Positions 5,837-13,439 are shown, counted from the stretch's first letter. The stretch: 17,121 bases of DNA from Candidatus Bathyarchaeota archaeon (GCA_016934355.1 JAFGTA010000088.1:1-17121); one strand, 5' to 3'. Numbers and translations are program-made. The notes: generated by a model from the letters alone, not told the origin.

Positions 5837-7048
5837 TTACCCCCGCGCGATCTCCTCCACGGCCGCAACCAGAGCGTCTATCTCCTCAACCGTGTTGTAC
5901 AGGTAGGTCGAGGCCCTCGCGTTACCCTCGTTGAGCTGGAACAGCTCCTTAATCAGCGGCAACGCGCAGTGATGCCCCGAACGCACGGCGATGCCATAAT
6001 CCATGTCGAGGGTGAGTGCCACATCATGGGGGTTCATGTCCCCTATATTGAACGTGGCGAGACCGACCCTCTGCTTCGGGTCCCTCGGCCCATATACCTC
6101 GACACCCTCGATCTCGGTCAGCCCCTCAATGAGCCTATTCGCCAGCCTCAGGTCCCACTTCTCAACGTTCTTCATACCTACGCGCTTCAGGTACCGACAG
6201 GCTTCACCGAAGCCGATCACCTGGGCGATAGCGGGCGTCCCCGCCTCAAACTTCATGGGTGGGACCGCGAGCACGTAGTCGTCGATGCTCACGTCCGCGA
6301 TGGTGCCGCCGCCGATGCACAGTGGTTCAGTCGAAGCGAGCTCGGCGTCCGCGATATACAGGCCACCAGAACCTGTGGGGCCAAGCATCTTATGACCCGA
6401 GAACGCGAGAAAATCCTCCTTAGAGTCCATGACGTCCGTCTCGATATGAGGAACGCCCTGAGCGCCGTCGACGAGCATCTTGGCACCATGGTCGTGGGCG
6501 ATCTCGCATATCTCCTTCACCGGGACGATACAGCCCAGCACGTTGGAGACGTGTGTGACCGCCACCAGCTTCGTCGAGTCGTCGATAGCCTTCTCGAAGT
6601 CGCCTAGATCGAATACCCCCTCGCGCGACGACCTGACGACCTCCACCGCGGTGCCGTGGCGCTGGCGGACGCGGAGCCACGTGATGAAGTTGCTGTGGTG
6701 CTCGATCACGGTGGTAACTATCTTGTCTTCCTTGGTCCAGTCCAAGCTGTTGGCCACGAGGTTGATCGCCTCCGTGGTATTCCTGAGCATGGCGACGTTC
6801 TCCCTACCGCGTGCGCCGATGAACCGGGCGACCTCGTCGTGGGCACCCTCATACTCCTCGCTCGCCCTCTGGCTGAATCGGTGGACCCCACGCTCCACGT
6901 TAGCCCTGTACTCCCTGTAGAACTCCATCTCCTTCAGCACAACCTGCTCGGGGGTGAGGCTGCTGGCTGCGCTGTCGAGGTAGATGACGCCCTTCCCGAG
7001 GATTGGGAAGTCGCCTCTTATTGACTGAACGTCCAACAAAGTGATCAA
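5837..7048 (-). CDS. sufS: Cysteine desulfurase, SufS/CsdA type (class V aminotransferase fold)
   Basis: PLP enzyme that converts cysteine to alanine and passes the sulfur as a persulfide to iron-sulfur cluster or cofactor assembly. Length (403) is standard. Visible features are N-terminal YLDSAASSLTP, RNTTEAIN (cofactor phosphate region, 89-96), H117/H118 in VIEHHSN, the PLP-pairing D194 and Q197 in VDGAQG, Schiff-base K220 in SGHKMLGPTGSGGLY, and the catalytic C361 in RSGHHCALP, which is the short-loop group II (SufS) arrangement. The start is a TTG at 7048 with a TTAAGG-type box 25 bases upstream; TTGs at 7039 and 7036 are alternatives. No SufBCD, SufE or IscU gene is nearby, so the sulfur acceptor is unknown. 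Confidence 0.93.
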   Translation of the reverse strand: MITLLDVQSIRGDFPILGKGVIYLDSAASSLTPEQVVLKEMEFYREYRANVERGVHRFSQRASEEYEGAHDEVARFIGARGRENVAMLRNTTEAINLVANSLDWTKEDKIVTTVIEHHSNFITWLRVRQRHGTAVEVVRSSREGVFDLGDFEKAIDDSTKLVAVTHVSNVLGCIVPVKEICEIAHDHGAKMLVDGAQGVPHIETDVMDSKEDFLAFSGHKMLGPTGSGGLYIADAELASTEPLCIGGGTIADVSIDDYVLAVPPMKFEAGTPAIAQVIGFGEACRYLKRVGMKNVEKWDLRLANRLIEGLTEIEGVEVYGPRDPKQRVGLATFNIGDMNPHDVALTLDMDYGIAVRSGHHCALPLIKELFQLNEGNARASTYLYNTVEEIDALVAAVEEIARG

Positions 7049-7069
7049 AGAAAAGGAAGCAGAACGTCG

Positions 7070-7077
7070 CTTAAGGC
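7070..7077 (-). promoter_or_regulatory. TATA-like box of the cysteine desulfurase gene
   Basis: On the minus strand CCTTAAGC is centred about 25 bases before the TTG at 7048, consistent with a leaderless mRNA. It partly lies in the short gap after glmS, so desulfurase need not depend on glmS transcription. Confidence 0.4.
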
Positions 7078-7083
7078 TTACGT

Positions 7084-8907
7084 CTAGGGCACCGTCACGC
7101 TCTTCGCGAGGTTCCTAGGCATGTCCGGGTCGAGACCCTTCAGCACCGCCATGTTGTACGCGAGAAGCTGCATCGGGACCACATAGGGCACAGGCGACAG
7201 AGCCTCCGGGATACCCTTGGGCATCTCGACGAAGTCGTCCGACAGCCTCTTGATCTCCTCGTCACCCTCCTCGCATATCGAGATGATCCTGGCGCCGCGG
7301 GCCTTCATCTCCATTATGCTGCCTATGATGTGCGGGTGAGTCTCCCCACGCGGGCAGACGAAGACGCAGGCCACGTCCTTTTCGATGATGCTGATGGGGC
7401 CGTGCTTGCTCTCGCCGGCGGGGTACGCAAGCGAAGGAACATATGTGATCTCAAGCAGCTTGAGGCGGCCCTCCATGGCGGTGGCCGCGCTGATCCCTCT
7501 ACCGAGGAACAGGAACAGCTTGTTGTCCCGGTACTTTTCGGCAAGCTCCTTCATCCTCTCGGTGTTAGCCTCGATTGTACTCTCGACCCAGTCGGGTATC
7601 TTGGCGAGGTTCTCGCTGAACTCGTCCAACTCGTCCTGCGACAGCTTGCCGCGCTGCTTAGCCAGCCGCAGCGCCAGCTGCGACAACACCACCACCTGAG
7701 ACGTGAACGTCTTCGTGGCCGCCACACCGATCTCTGGCCCAGACTGCTGGATCAGGTACGCGCGGGAGACCCTCGTGAGAGTCGAGCCCACAGTGTTCGT
7801 TATCCCCAACACAGTCGCGGCCCTCATCCTGGCGTGATCAATTGCCTTCAGGGTATCATAGGTCTCCCCGGATTGGCTCACTGTGAGCACAACAGAGTCA
7901 ATACCAACGGTGGAGCCGTAGCGCTCTATGAACTCGGAAGACACTACAGGGATAGTTGTGAGCCGCGAGTACTTCGAGAAGATGTACGATGCAGCGAGGC
8001 ATGAGTGGTAGCTCGTGCCAGCCGCCGTGAGGTAAACCTCGTTGCCCCGGTCTAGGAACTGGGTCAGCAGGTTGAGGTACTGCTCCTGCAGCCTCAGCCC
8101 GTTTCGCAGGCTGGACGGCTGCTCCAGTATCTCCTTCTGCATGAAGTGCTGGAAGCCCTGCTTCTCCGCCATCTCGAGGCTCCAAGTGATCTCCTCCAGC
8201 CCACGCTCCACGGGTGAGCCGTCGATGACCTTCACTATACCGTAGCTTCCCAGCTCAAGGGTCGCCATCTCGCCGTTTCTGAGGTAGTTCACCTGATTCG
8301 TGTAGGGAAGCATCGCTGGTACGTCAGAGGCGCAGTACACGCCGTTATCGGATATCCCGATTACTAGCGGGCTCTCGCGGCGGGCGCAGTAGATCCTGTC
8401 AGGCTCGTGAGTCGATATCACAACAACCGCATATGAGCCTTTTAGCCTCCTGAGCACGCGGAGGATGGCTCCTTTCATGCCGATGTCGGATTTGAGCTCC
8501 TCCTCGATGAGGTGTGGGATGACCTCGGTGTCGGTTCTCGACACAAAGTTGTGCCCCTTCTCGGTGAGTTCGTCCTTGAGCTCCATGTAGTTCTCGATGA
8601 CGCCGTTATGGATCACAGCTATGCTCCCCGAACCGTCGATGTGGGGGTGGGCGTTAACCATGCTCGGGGCGCCGTGGGTGGCCCACCGGGTGTGCCCCAT
8701 GCCGATGGTGCCCTCCATCTCGTATATCTTTAAGGTCTCGATGACCTCTTCGAGCTTGCCCTTATCTTTCCTTAAGTGGAGTTCTCCGTTCTGTACGATG
8801 GCTACGCCTATGGAGTCGTATCCACGGTACTCCAGCCTCTTCAACCCATCCGCGATGAGTTTAACGGCTTGGCCATCCTTGATGATGCATCCAAATATTC
8901 CACACAA
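7084..8907 (-). CDS. glmS: Glutamine--fructose-6-phosphate aminotransferase (isomerizing), GlmS
   Basis: Makes glucosamine-6-phosphate from fructose-6-phosphate and glutamine, the entry to UDP-GlcNAc and surface glycans. The 607 residues match the family. The glutaminase domain (about 2-220) carries the N-terminal nucleophile C2 in CGIFG, GHTRWATHG (71-79), HNGVIENY and SRTDTE. Two SIS sugar-isomerase domains follow, with TAAGTSYHS and SQSGETYDTLKA in the first and FLGRGISAATAMEG and ESKHGPI in the second. The C terminus LAKSVTVP is nearly the universal one. The TTG at 8907 is chosen because it alone places the catalytic Cys directly after the initiator Met; the GTG at 8916 would add VYL before it and block the nucleophile. 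The desulfurase gene starts 35 bases downstream on the same strand. Confidence 0.97.
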   Translation of the reverse strand: MCGIFGCIIKDGQAVKLIADGLKRLEYRGYDSIGVAIVQNGELHLRKDKGKLEEVIETLKIYEMEGTIGMGHTRWATHGAPSMVNAHPHIDGSGSIAVIHNGVIENYMELKDELTEKGHNFVSRTDTEVIPHLIEEELKSDIGMKGAILRVLRRLKGSYAVVVISTHEPDRIYCARRESPLVIGISDNGVYCASDVPAMLPYTNQVNYLRNGEMATLELGSYGIVKVIDGSPVERGLEEITWSLEMAEKQGFQHFMQKEILEQPSSLRNGLRLQEQYLNLLTQFLDRGNEVYLTAAGTSYHSCLAASYIFSKYSRLTTIPVVSSEFIERYGSTVGIDSVVLTVSQSGETYDTLKAIDHARMRAATVLGITNTVGSTLTRVSRAYLIQQSGPEIGVAATKTFTSQVVVLSQLALRLAKQRGKLSQDELDEFSENLAKIPDWVESTIEANTERMKELAEKYRDNKLFLFLGRGISAATAMEGRLKLLEITYVPSLAYPAGESKHGPISIIEKDVACVFVCPRGETHPHIIGSIMEMKARGARIISICEEGDEEIKRLSDDFVEMPKGIPEALSPVPYVVPMQLLAYNMAVLKGLDPDMPRNLAKSVTVP

Positions 8908-8942
8908 ATAAACCACGCACTGCTTAACCTAGAAACGTGTTC

Positions 8943-8953
8943 CATATAAATAA
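8943..8953 (-). promoter_or_regulatory. glmS: Probable glmS promoter
   Basis: On the minus strand TTTATTTATAT lies about 40 bases before the TTG at 8907, giving a transcript with a leader of roughly 13-15 bases without a clear ribosome-binding site. The intergenic region 8908-9058 is otherwise unremarkable and holds the divergent promoter of the GT2 gene; no riboswitch-like structure was seen. Confidence 0.45.
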
Positions 8954-9003
8954 AACATGTTAGGGTAAAAACGGCTACAGCCTGCCCGCGGCGTTCACTA
9001 AAT

Positions 9004-9012
9004 CATTTAAAA
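9004..9012 (+). promoter_or_regulatory. Probable promoter of the GT2 glycosyltransferase gene
   Basis: CATTTAAAA is centred about 50 bases before the TTG at 9059, so transcription would begin near 9034. The leader would contain GGGGAGC as a weak ribosome-binding site. Confidence 0.4.
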
Positions 9013-9058
9013 ACCCGTCAGTTCTTATTGATGATCCGTTAGCGGGGAGCCGGGGCGC

Positions 9059-9889
9059 TTGAAGTACGTGGCTTTGACGAGCGGCAGGAACGAGGAGAGG
9101 TTCATCAGGCAGACCGTGGAGGGCGTCCTCTCCCAGAGACCAGCGCCCAGTACCTACGTGGTGGTCGACGACGGCTCCACCGACGCGACGCCAGAGATAC
9201 TTGACGAGTACAGAGGGGTCACGGCTCTGAGGCTGGAGAACCCGAGGCACCCGACCCGGGGTGTGAACCTCGCGTGGGCGCTAAACGCGGGGGTGCGTAA
9301 GGCGACCGAGCTCGTGCCCGACTGGGACTATCTGCTCAAGGTGGACGCCGACAGCGTCATACCTAAGAATTATTTTGATAGGCTACACAGGATGTTCAGG
9401 GAGAACCCGCGGCTGGGCGTGTCCAGTGGCACTCCGTACGATGAGAAGGTGTGGCGTGGGAGGGCGTCAGACGGCGCCAAGATGTACAGTCGTGGCTGCT
9501 GGGGCGATGTCAGGCACTTCGTCCCTTGTAACGCATTCGACACGCTCGCGCTCCTACAAGCGAAGAGGTACGGCTGGGTGGTCCAGTCCTTCCCCGAGAT
9601 CAAGTACAGCCAGCTCAGGACGTGGCGGCGGGGCAACCTCAACAGGTGGATACTGTCGGGGCGCTCCAGGTACTTCCTTGGGTTCCCGGCGTGGCATACT
9701 TTCCTCATCGCCATCGTGTACATGAACGACAGGCCCTGGGTACTGGGCAGCGCCTCCATGTTCCTCGCCCACCTCTTGACGGCTCTCGGCGGGCTCAGGA
9801 AGCCGTTCCCGCCGGAGTACTACGAGTTCGCGAGAAAGTACGCGATGTGGGAGACTCTTGAGCGTTTCCACGAGAGGCGGCTCACCTAG
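9059..9889 (+). CDS. Family 2 glycosyltransferase (GT-A fold)
   Basis: Transfers a sugar from a nucleotide- or lipid-activated donor to a growing glycan. The 276 residues show GT2 hallmarks: ALTSGRNEERFI at the N terminus, VVVDDGSTDATPEI (34-47) for nucleotide binding, RGVNLAWALNAG (67-78), the metal-binding DAD at 96-98 in KVDADSV, and VPCNAFDTLALLQAKRYGW further on. Two hydrophobic stretches near 205-222 and 227-246 suggest attachment to the membrane, where lipid-linked glycans are built. The TTG start is the only in-frame start after an upstream stop, with GGGGAGC in front. It is divergent from glmS and shares its stop bases CTAG with the convergent phosphodiesterase gene. Acceptor and donor cannot be determined. 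Confidence 0.9.
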   Translation: MKYVALTSGRNEERFIRQTVEGVLSQRPAPSTYVVVDDGSTDATPEILDEYRGVTALRLENPRHPTRGVNLAWALNAGVRKATELVPDWDYLLKVDADSVIPKNYFDRLHRMFRENPRLGVSSGTPYDEKVWRGRASDGAKMYSRGCWGDVRHFVPCNAFDTLALLQAKRYGWVVQSFPEIKYSQLRTWRRGNLNRWILSGRSRYFLGFPAWHTFLIAIVYMNDRPWVLGSASMFLAHLLTALGGLRKPFPPEYYEFARKYAMWETLERFHERRLT

Positions 9890-10719
9890 TCGTCGGCGAG
9901 CAGCCCCGTGACGATTCCGTAGAAGTCCTTGATGTCCGGGTCCTTGAGGCCGATGGGCTTGTTGAAGCTGTAGAATCCCTTCTTAGTGTGCCCCAGTTTG
10001 CCCATCCCGTGGTCAGAGATGATGAGCACCAAGTCGTCCCCGTGTAGCTTGGTCTTCACCCTCTTGGTGAGCAGGTCCATCTCCTCGTAGAGCGTATTCA
10101 GCTTCTCGGTGCCCCAGAAGGCGTGGCCGAAGAGGTCCGTTATGTGGAAGTGGATCATTAGGAGTCTCCAGTCGGCGTTAAGAGCATCGAAGAGGGTCTC
10201 CACCTCCTCGCGGAAGATTCGCCTGACCCGTTCCTCGAACACCGCGGTGTACTCGGGGTCCTGCCGAGCCTTCAGCACGTCCCCTACAGGGTATATCTCG
10301 TGGAGGTTCTTGTTGTAGACTGGGACGCCGAGGGCGATGCTGGGCTTGACCGCCTCGAAGAAGGTGTCCACCTTGATGTTCTTCCTGCTCGGGAAGCTCG
10401 CCTCCGCACCCAGGGTGTCCCGCACCCTGTAGCCTACCCTGAACCGCTTCAGTAGCCCGTAGAGGCGGCGGTGCCTTCTCACGTAGCTGCGTAGGCCGTC
10501 GAGCTCGTTGTTCCAGACCTGGGGCATGTCGACGCCGTGGACCTCCGGCGGCTCGCCCGTGATGAAGCTCGTCCAGACTATGGGGGTCGAGGGGTCGTCG
10601 ATGCCGCCTACTATGGGCACGTCTACTTTGCCGTGCTCTGTCTGCATTATGTTGCCGAGGTTGAGTGTCTCGACTAGGTCGTGGTCTAGTCCGTCGTAGG
10701 CAAGGATCAGCACCCTCAT
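9886..10719 (-). CDS. Alkaline-phosphatase superfamily protein, nucleotide pyrophosphatase/phosphodiesterase-like
   Basis: A 277-residue metal-dependent hydrolase or transferase without signal peptide. Metal-site residues in family order: D9 (AYDGLD), the probable nucleophile T45 within PSTPIVWTSFITG, D195 and H199 (HITDLFGHAFW), D236 and H237 (IISDHGMG) and H244. This set is typical of archaeal type I phosphodiesterase / nucleotide pyrophosphatase proteins, which are often found among glycan genes. It starts 7 bases after the stop of the sulfatase-fold gene, so the two form an operon with probable translational coupling; no Shine-Dalgarno is evident. Its stop overlaps that of the convergent GT2 gene. 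The likely substrate is a phosphoester on a glycan or nucleotide sugar (inference). Confidence 0.88.
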   Translation of the reverse strand: MRVLILAYDGLDHDLVETLNLGNIMQTEHGKVDVPIVGGIDDPSTPIVWTSFITGEPPEVHGVDMPQVWNNELDGLRSYVRRHRRLYGLLKRFRVGYRVRDTLGAEASFPSRKNIKVDTFFEAVKPSIALGVPVYNKNLHEIYPVGDVLKARQDPEYTAVFEERVRRIFREEVETLFDALNADWRLLMIHFHITDLFGHAFWGTEKLNTLYEEMDLLTKRVKTKLHGDDLVLIISDHGMGKLGHTKKGFYSFNKPIGLKDPDIKDFYGIVTGLLADD

Positions 10720-10726
10720 GTGGCGT

Positions 10727-11689
10727 TCACTTCTTTAGCAGGGGCCATATGGAGGCTCCCTTCCCGATCCTCTCGTCTATGCCCAGCGCGTCAAGGATCG
10801 TCGGCGTGATGGATAGGTTGGTGACCTTTTCGTCGATGACGGCTCTCTCCTTTGCGCCGCCGCCGCAGAAGATGAGGGGCACGTGGGTCAGGATGGGGAT
10901 GAACTTGTTTGAGTGATGTGAGAACTGGCCTTCCTCGCCGAACTCCTCGCCGTGGTCAGCGGTTATCACAAGCAGGTCGTCCTTGTTTACGTTGTCGAAG
11001 AATAATCCGATCTCACGGTCCATCTCGTGCACGTCCTCCCTGTAGAGGGTCTTGGCTTTATCGATCTCCTCGGCTGTGGGCGTGTAGTTGCCGTGGACCG
11101 CCTCGATGAACTTGTCGTTCAGCTCCCGCATCTCCTTGCGACTCATGTCCAGGCTGGTCTCTATGGGGTAGTAGGGGATGTGGGGCTCCATTATGTGGCT
11201 CCACAGGAAGTAGCCGTCGTGGTCGCCCATCCACTTGAGGGTGAAGTCGAGGACCTCGTCGGCGCGAGAGTATGGGAGGTATCTCTCCTCGCTGTACATG
11301 TTTGCCCTGAGCTTCTTCATGCTCGCTAAGATGCCTGGGGGCAGGTTTCTCCGTATGGTTTTTCTCCAGCTCTTGCTCATCCTGAACTTCTTGGACTTGA
11401 GGTCTAAGGTCTCGTCGAACCCGGGGTAGAAGTTGTGGACCATGGGGTTGGAGTGGATCATGGCCGTGGTGACGCCGTGCCTCTTCAACACTGTGGCTAT
11501 ATTGGATTCGGGGTCGTACTCGGTGTCCGAGCCAAGGATGCAGGGCATGCTGTGCAGCGTGGAGGTGTTGCATGCGTGGGAGTCTGTGAAGGAGACGCCC
11601 TTAGCCGCGATCCTCATGAGGTTTGGGGTGGTCTCCTCGTTGACGTGGTCATAGCGCAGCGCGTCCAGTATCAGCAGTACGACGTTCAT
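10727..11689 (-). CDS. Sulfatase-fold hydrolase/transferase with Thr at the nucleophile position
   Basis: A 320-residue alkaline-phosphatase superfamily protein closest to sulfatases: N-terminal LLILDALRYDHV (D9, D14), TPNLMRIA, H165 and H170 in HIMEPHIPY, and ADHGEEFGE (D245, H246). Where sulfatases have C/S-x-P-x-R, which is matured to formylglycine, this protein reads T44-L-H-S-M with no Pro and no Arg. Threonine there is the nucleophile in LtaS-type phosphoglycerol transferases, so a phosphoester or phosphotransfer reaction is more likely than sulfate removal (inference). The ATG at 11689 is used because the TATA box at 11726-11733 places transcription near 11704, downstream of the alternative TTG at 11710. 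It is the first gene of a two-gene operon. Confidence 0.88.
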   Translation of the reverse strand: MNVVLLILDALRYDHVNEETTPNLMRIAAKGVSFTDSHACNTSTLHSMPCILGSDTEYDPESNIATVLKRHGVTTAMIHSNPMVHNFYPGFDETLDLKSKKFRMSKSWRKTIRRNLPPGILASMKKLRANMYSEERYLPYSRADEVLDFTLKWMGDHDGYFLWSHIMEPHIPYYPIETSLDMSRKEMRELNDKFIEAVHGNYTPTAEEIDKAKTLYREDVHEMDREIGLFFDNVNKDDLLVITADHGEEFGEEGQFSHHSNKFIPILTHVPLIFCGGGAKERAVIDEKVTNLSITPTILDALGIDERIGKGASIWPLLKK

Positions 11690-11725
11690 CTCTTCGCCTC
11701 TTTTGCTCAAGATTATTGGCGCCGC

Positions 11726-11733
11726 GTTTAAAA
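11726..11733 (-). promoter_or_regulatory. TATA box of the sulfatase-fold/phosphodiesterase operon
   Basis: On the minus strand TTTTAAAC, in the gap between two minus-strand genes. The transcript would start near 11704, leaving about 15 bases of leader with a purine-rich GAGGCGAAGAG before the ATG. Confidence 0.55.
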
Positions 11734-11752
11734 GAGTGTATGAGCCCCGGCG

Positions 11753-12772
11753 TCACTCTAGCTTCCCTAGGAACTCCACTAGCTGTCCGGCCCGCACCTC
11801 AGAGGTGTGGTATTTGTTCACTGTCTCGTAGCCTCGGCGCGCGATCCGCTCTCTCTCGGCGTCGTCCTCAAGGTAGTAACGTAGCTTCTCCTTCCAGTTT
11901 TGCCTGTTTATCTCGACGTAATTATCGCCGTCCCTGAAGTGTAGCTCCTCGGCTGACTGGGGCCTGTTGGCCATTACGAGGATGCCGCTGCCCATTATCT
12001 CGAAGTACTTGGAGACGGGGTAACGGAATATGCTGTTGCCGAAGATGAAGACCTTGGCCTTGGCGATGGTCTCGGCGTACTTCGGGCCCACGATGTGCCC
12101 CTGCTCGGTGAGCGTCTGGACGTCCCTCGTAGGCGTCTTTCCGGGCGGCCTGTCTCTTATTAGGTATCTCCAGTTGTTCTCCTCGCAGAGCTTGGGTAGT
12201 TCCTTGACGATGTCGTACCTGAGCGGGTACACCTTCCTCCGGTAGGCGCCGAGGAAGATGACGTCGTGCTCCTTCTCCTCGCTTGGATGGTATATCCTGT
12301 GGTCTGTGAACCAGGGGAAGTGCAGTTTCTCGGGCTTCAGGTTGTCGAGGTAGTAGTCTTCGTCGAACTTGCTATAGTATCCGTAGGAGAGGAGCGTCCT
12401 CTTGGCGTAGGGGCTGTATAGGTACCTCATCAGGGCGCCGTCGAAGCCCCTGTTGGCGGTCTCAACCCAAGCCTCGGGTTCGACGTGCATGTCACCTATC
12501 GTCATGACTGTTCGGGGGGTCTCGGGGGTTCGCGCGTCGGCGACCCTCATGCTCTCCTCGATGTCCGCCCTGCTGTTAACGATGTAGTCGGGCGGGTCTG
12601 CGCCGTAGAGCCTCTTCACAGTCTCATCGATGGGTTCTCCGGGAACGTGGTTCTCCCATCCGGCTCCGCTCCACTGGCAGTCTGCGAGTTTGGCTGTCTC
12701 CTGTTCGAGGTAGTGGACGACGTTGAGGTTCACAAGGTTGTCTGACCTTATGGTGTTGAAGAGTATCCTCAA
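11753..12772 (-). CDS. CgeB-like glycosyltransferase (GT-B fold, glycosyl transferase group 1 type)
   Basis: A 339-residue cytoplasmic protein. The C-terminal half has the CgeB/Glyco_trans_1_2 signature: VIFLGAYRRKVYPLR (171-185), AKVFIFGNS (239-247), then KYFEIMGSGILVMANRPQSAEELHF split over 255-279 with the donor-binding Glu E258 and E276/E277, and EINRQNWKEKLRYYLEDDAERERIARRGYE near the end. The N-terminal half (MRILFNTIRSDN, VEPEAWVETANRG) is the variable acceptor domain. The TTG start at 12772 is preceded by a CTTAAAG-type box. The gene is 63 bases upstream of the sulfatase-fold operon and on the same strand but with a separate promoter between them. A role in building the same surface glycan as the GT2 enzyme is inferred from location. 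Confidence 0.88.
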   Translation of the reverse strand: MRILFNTIRSDNLVNLNVVHYLEQETAKLADCQWSGAGWENHVPGEPIDETVKRLYGADPPDYIVNSRADIEESMRVADARTPETPRTVMTIGDMHVEPEAWVETANRGFDGALMRYLYSPYAKRTLLSYGYYSKFDEDYYLDNLKPEKLHFPWFTDHRIYHPSEEKEHDVIFLGAYRRKVYPLRYDIVKELPKLCEENNWRYLIRDRPPGKTPTRDVQTLTEQGHIVGPKYAETIAKAKVFIFGNSIFRYPVSKYFEIMGSGILVMANRPQSAEELHFRDGDNYVEINRQNWKEKLRYYLEDDAERERIARRGYETVNKYHTSEVRAGQLVEFLGKLE

Positions 12773-12806
12773 ATATGGCTCAGCGATGTGATACGTTTCT
12801 ACGGGG

Positions 12807-12813
12807 CTTAAAG
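12807..12813 (-). promoter_or_regulatory. TATA-like box of the CgeB-like glycosyltransferase gene
   Basis: On the minus strand CTTTAAG, about 38 bases before the TTG at 12772. It allows a transcript with a leader of about a dozen bases. Confidence 0.4.
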
Positions 12814-12826
12814 TTTTGTTTGTGGG

Positions 12827-13036
12827 TTAACGGTTCCTCGGCTTGAGTTTGAACCCTTTCTTCATGTCCCAGAAGGCGTAGAAGTAGACGACGGCTACTA
12901 TGAGGGTGAACAGGATGCTGAAGCGCCAGAGATCGAAGTTCCCCCGCTGGTTTAGGAGGAACATCATGGGGAAAAACACTATGGCGGCTATCAGTGAGAG
13001 CCATATCTCGGGGAATATCTGCGCCTCGTATCCCAT
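12827..13036 (-). CDS. Small two-helix membrane protein, unknown
   Basis: No family is recognised. The 69-residue protein has two hydrophobic segments, about 11-30 (IWLSLIAAIVFFPMMFLL) and 38-56 (RFSILFTLIVAVVYFYAFW), and ends in a basic cytoplasmic-type tail DMKKGFKLKPRNR, so both ends may face different sides or form a hairpin with the tail inside. The ATG at 13036 has a TATA box 24 bases upstream, supporting a leaderless transcript and a real gene despite its small size. It sits 54 bases downstream of another small membrane protein gene and is followed by the CgeB-like glycosyltransferase gene. Confidence 0.75.
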   Translation of the reverse strand: MGYEAQIFPEIWLSLIAAIVFFPMMFLLNQRGNFDLWRFSILFTLIVAVVYFYAFWDMKKGFKLKPRNR

Positions 13037-13054
13037 CAGGGTGTAGTTGCCATG

Positions 13055-13063
13055 TGTTTATCT
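13055..13063 (-). promoter_or_regulatory. TATA box of the two-helix membrane protein gene
   Basis: On the minus strand TAGATAAAC, centred about 24 bases before the ATG at 13036, consistent with a leaderless mRNA. Confidence 0.5.
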
Positions 13064-13090
13064 AGCTATTATGGAGAAGGGCTTCATCTA

Positions 13091-13414
13091 CTAGAGCCAT
13101 TCCTCAAGCTGCTGCTCCAGCTGCCGCCTCATGCGGCGCCTTCTGTGGAGGTACCATGCGAGCCATGTCAGCGTGAAGATGGGGACGACGTCGAGGCCGG
13201 GGACAAGTTCTAGGAGGGAGATGGCTCCTATCCAGTTGAAGTAGATGGCGCAGAAGAGGAAGCCGGCGAAGTCGAGGGCGTCTCCTATGATGGGTGTGAG
13301 CATGACGGGTGCGATGAACTCCATGAGGTCTAGGCATAGGCACACCGATAGGGTCGTTAGCTCTTCCCATGAGATCTTTAGGATCCATGGGGCTGAGACC
13401 GTTTCAGTCTCCAA
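13091..13414 (-). CDS. Small membrane protein, unknown
   Basis: No family is recognised. The 107-residue protein has hydrophobic segments at about 19-43 (TTLSVCLCLDLMEFIAPVMLTPIIG), 44-66 (DALDFAGFLFCAIYFNWIGAISL) and 70-90 (LVPGLDVVPIFTLTWLAWYL), the first with an Asp and Glu inside, then a strongly basic and glutamine-rich tail HRRRRMRRQLEQQLEEWL likely to be a cytoplasmic amphipathic helix. The start is a TTG at 13414 with a TATA box at 13443-13451; a later GTG or ATG start within the first hydrophobic segment is possible. It lies between the SPFH gene and the two-helix protein, so a shared membrane role is possible but unproven. Confidence 0.72.
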   Translation of the reverse strand: METETVSAPWILKISWEELTTLSVCLCLDLMEFIAPVMLTPIIGDALDFAGFLFCAIYFNWIGAISLLELVPGLDVVPIFTLTWLAWYLHRRRRMRRQLEQQLEEWL

Positions 13415-13439
13415 TGATGCTCAGGTGTATTTACTGTAC

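Noticed and set aside
5776..5868. N-terminal extension of the 147-residue unknown protein
   Set aside because: It overlaps the 3' end of the desulfurase gene, contains the likely promoter and is Arg-rich shadow sequence.
8908..9058. glmS riboswitch/ribozyme upstream of glmS
   Set aside because: The gap is short, the predicted leader is only about 15 bases and the known ribozyme is bacterial; no matching core was seen.
12780..13004. Minus-strand 74-codon frame overlapping the two-helix membrane protein
   Set aside because: His/Arg/Pro-rich shadow; the overlapping frame has two clean membrane helices and a TATA box.
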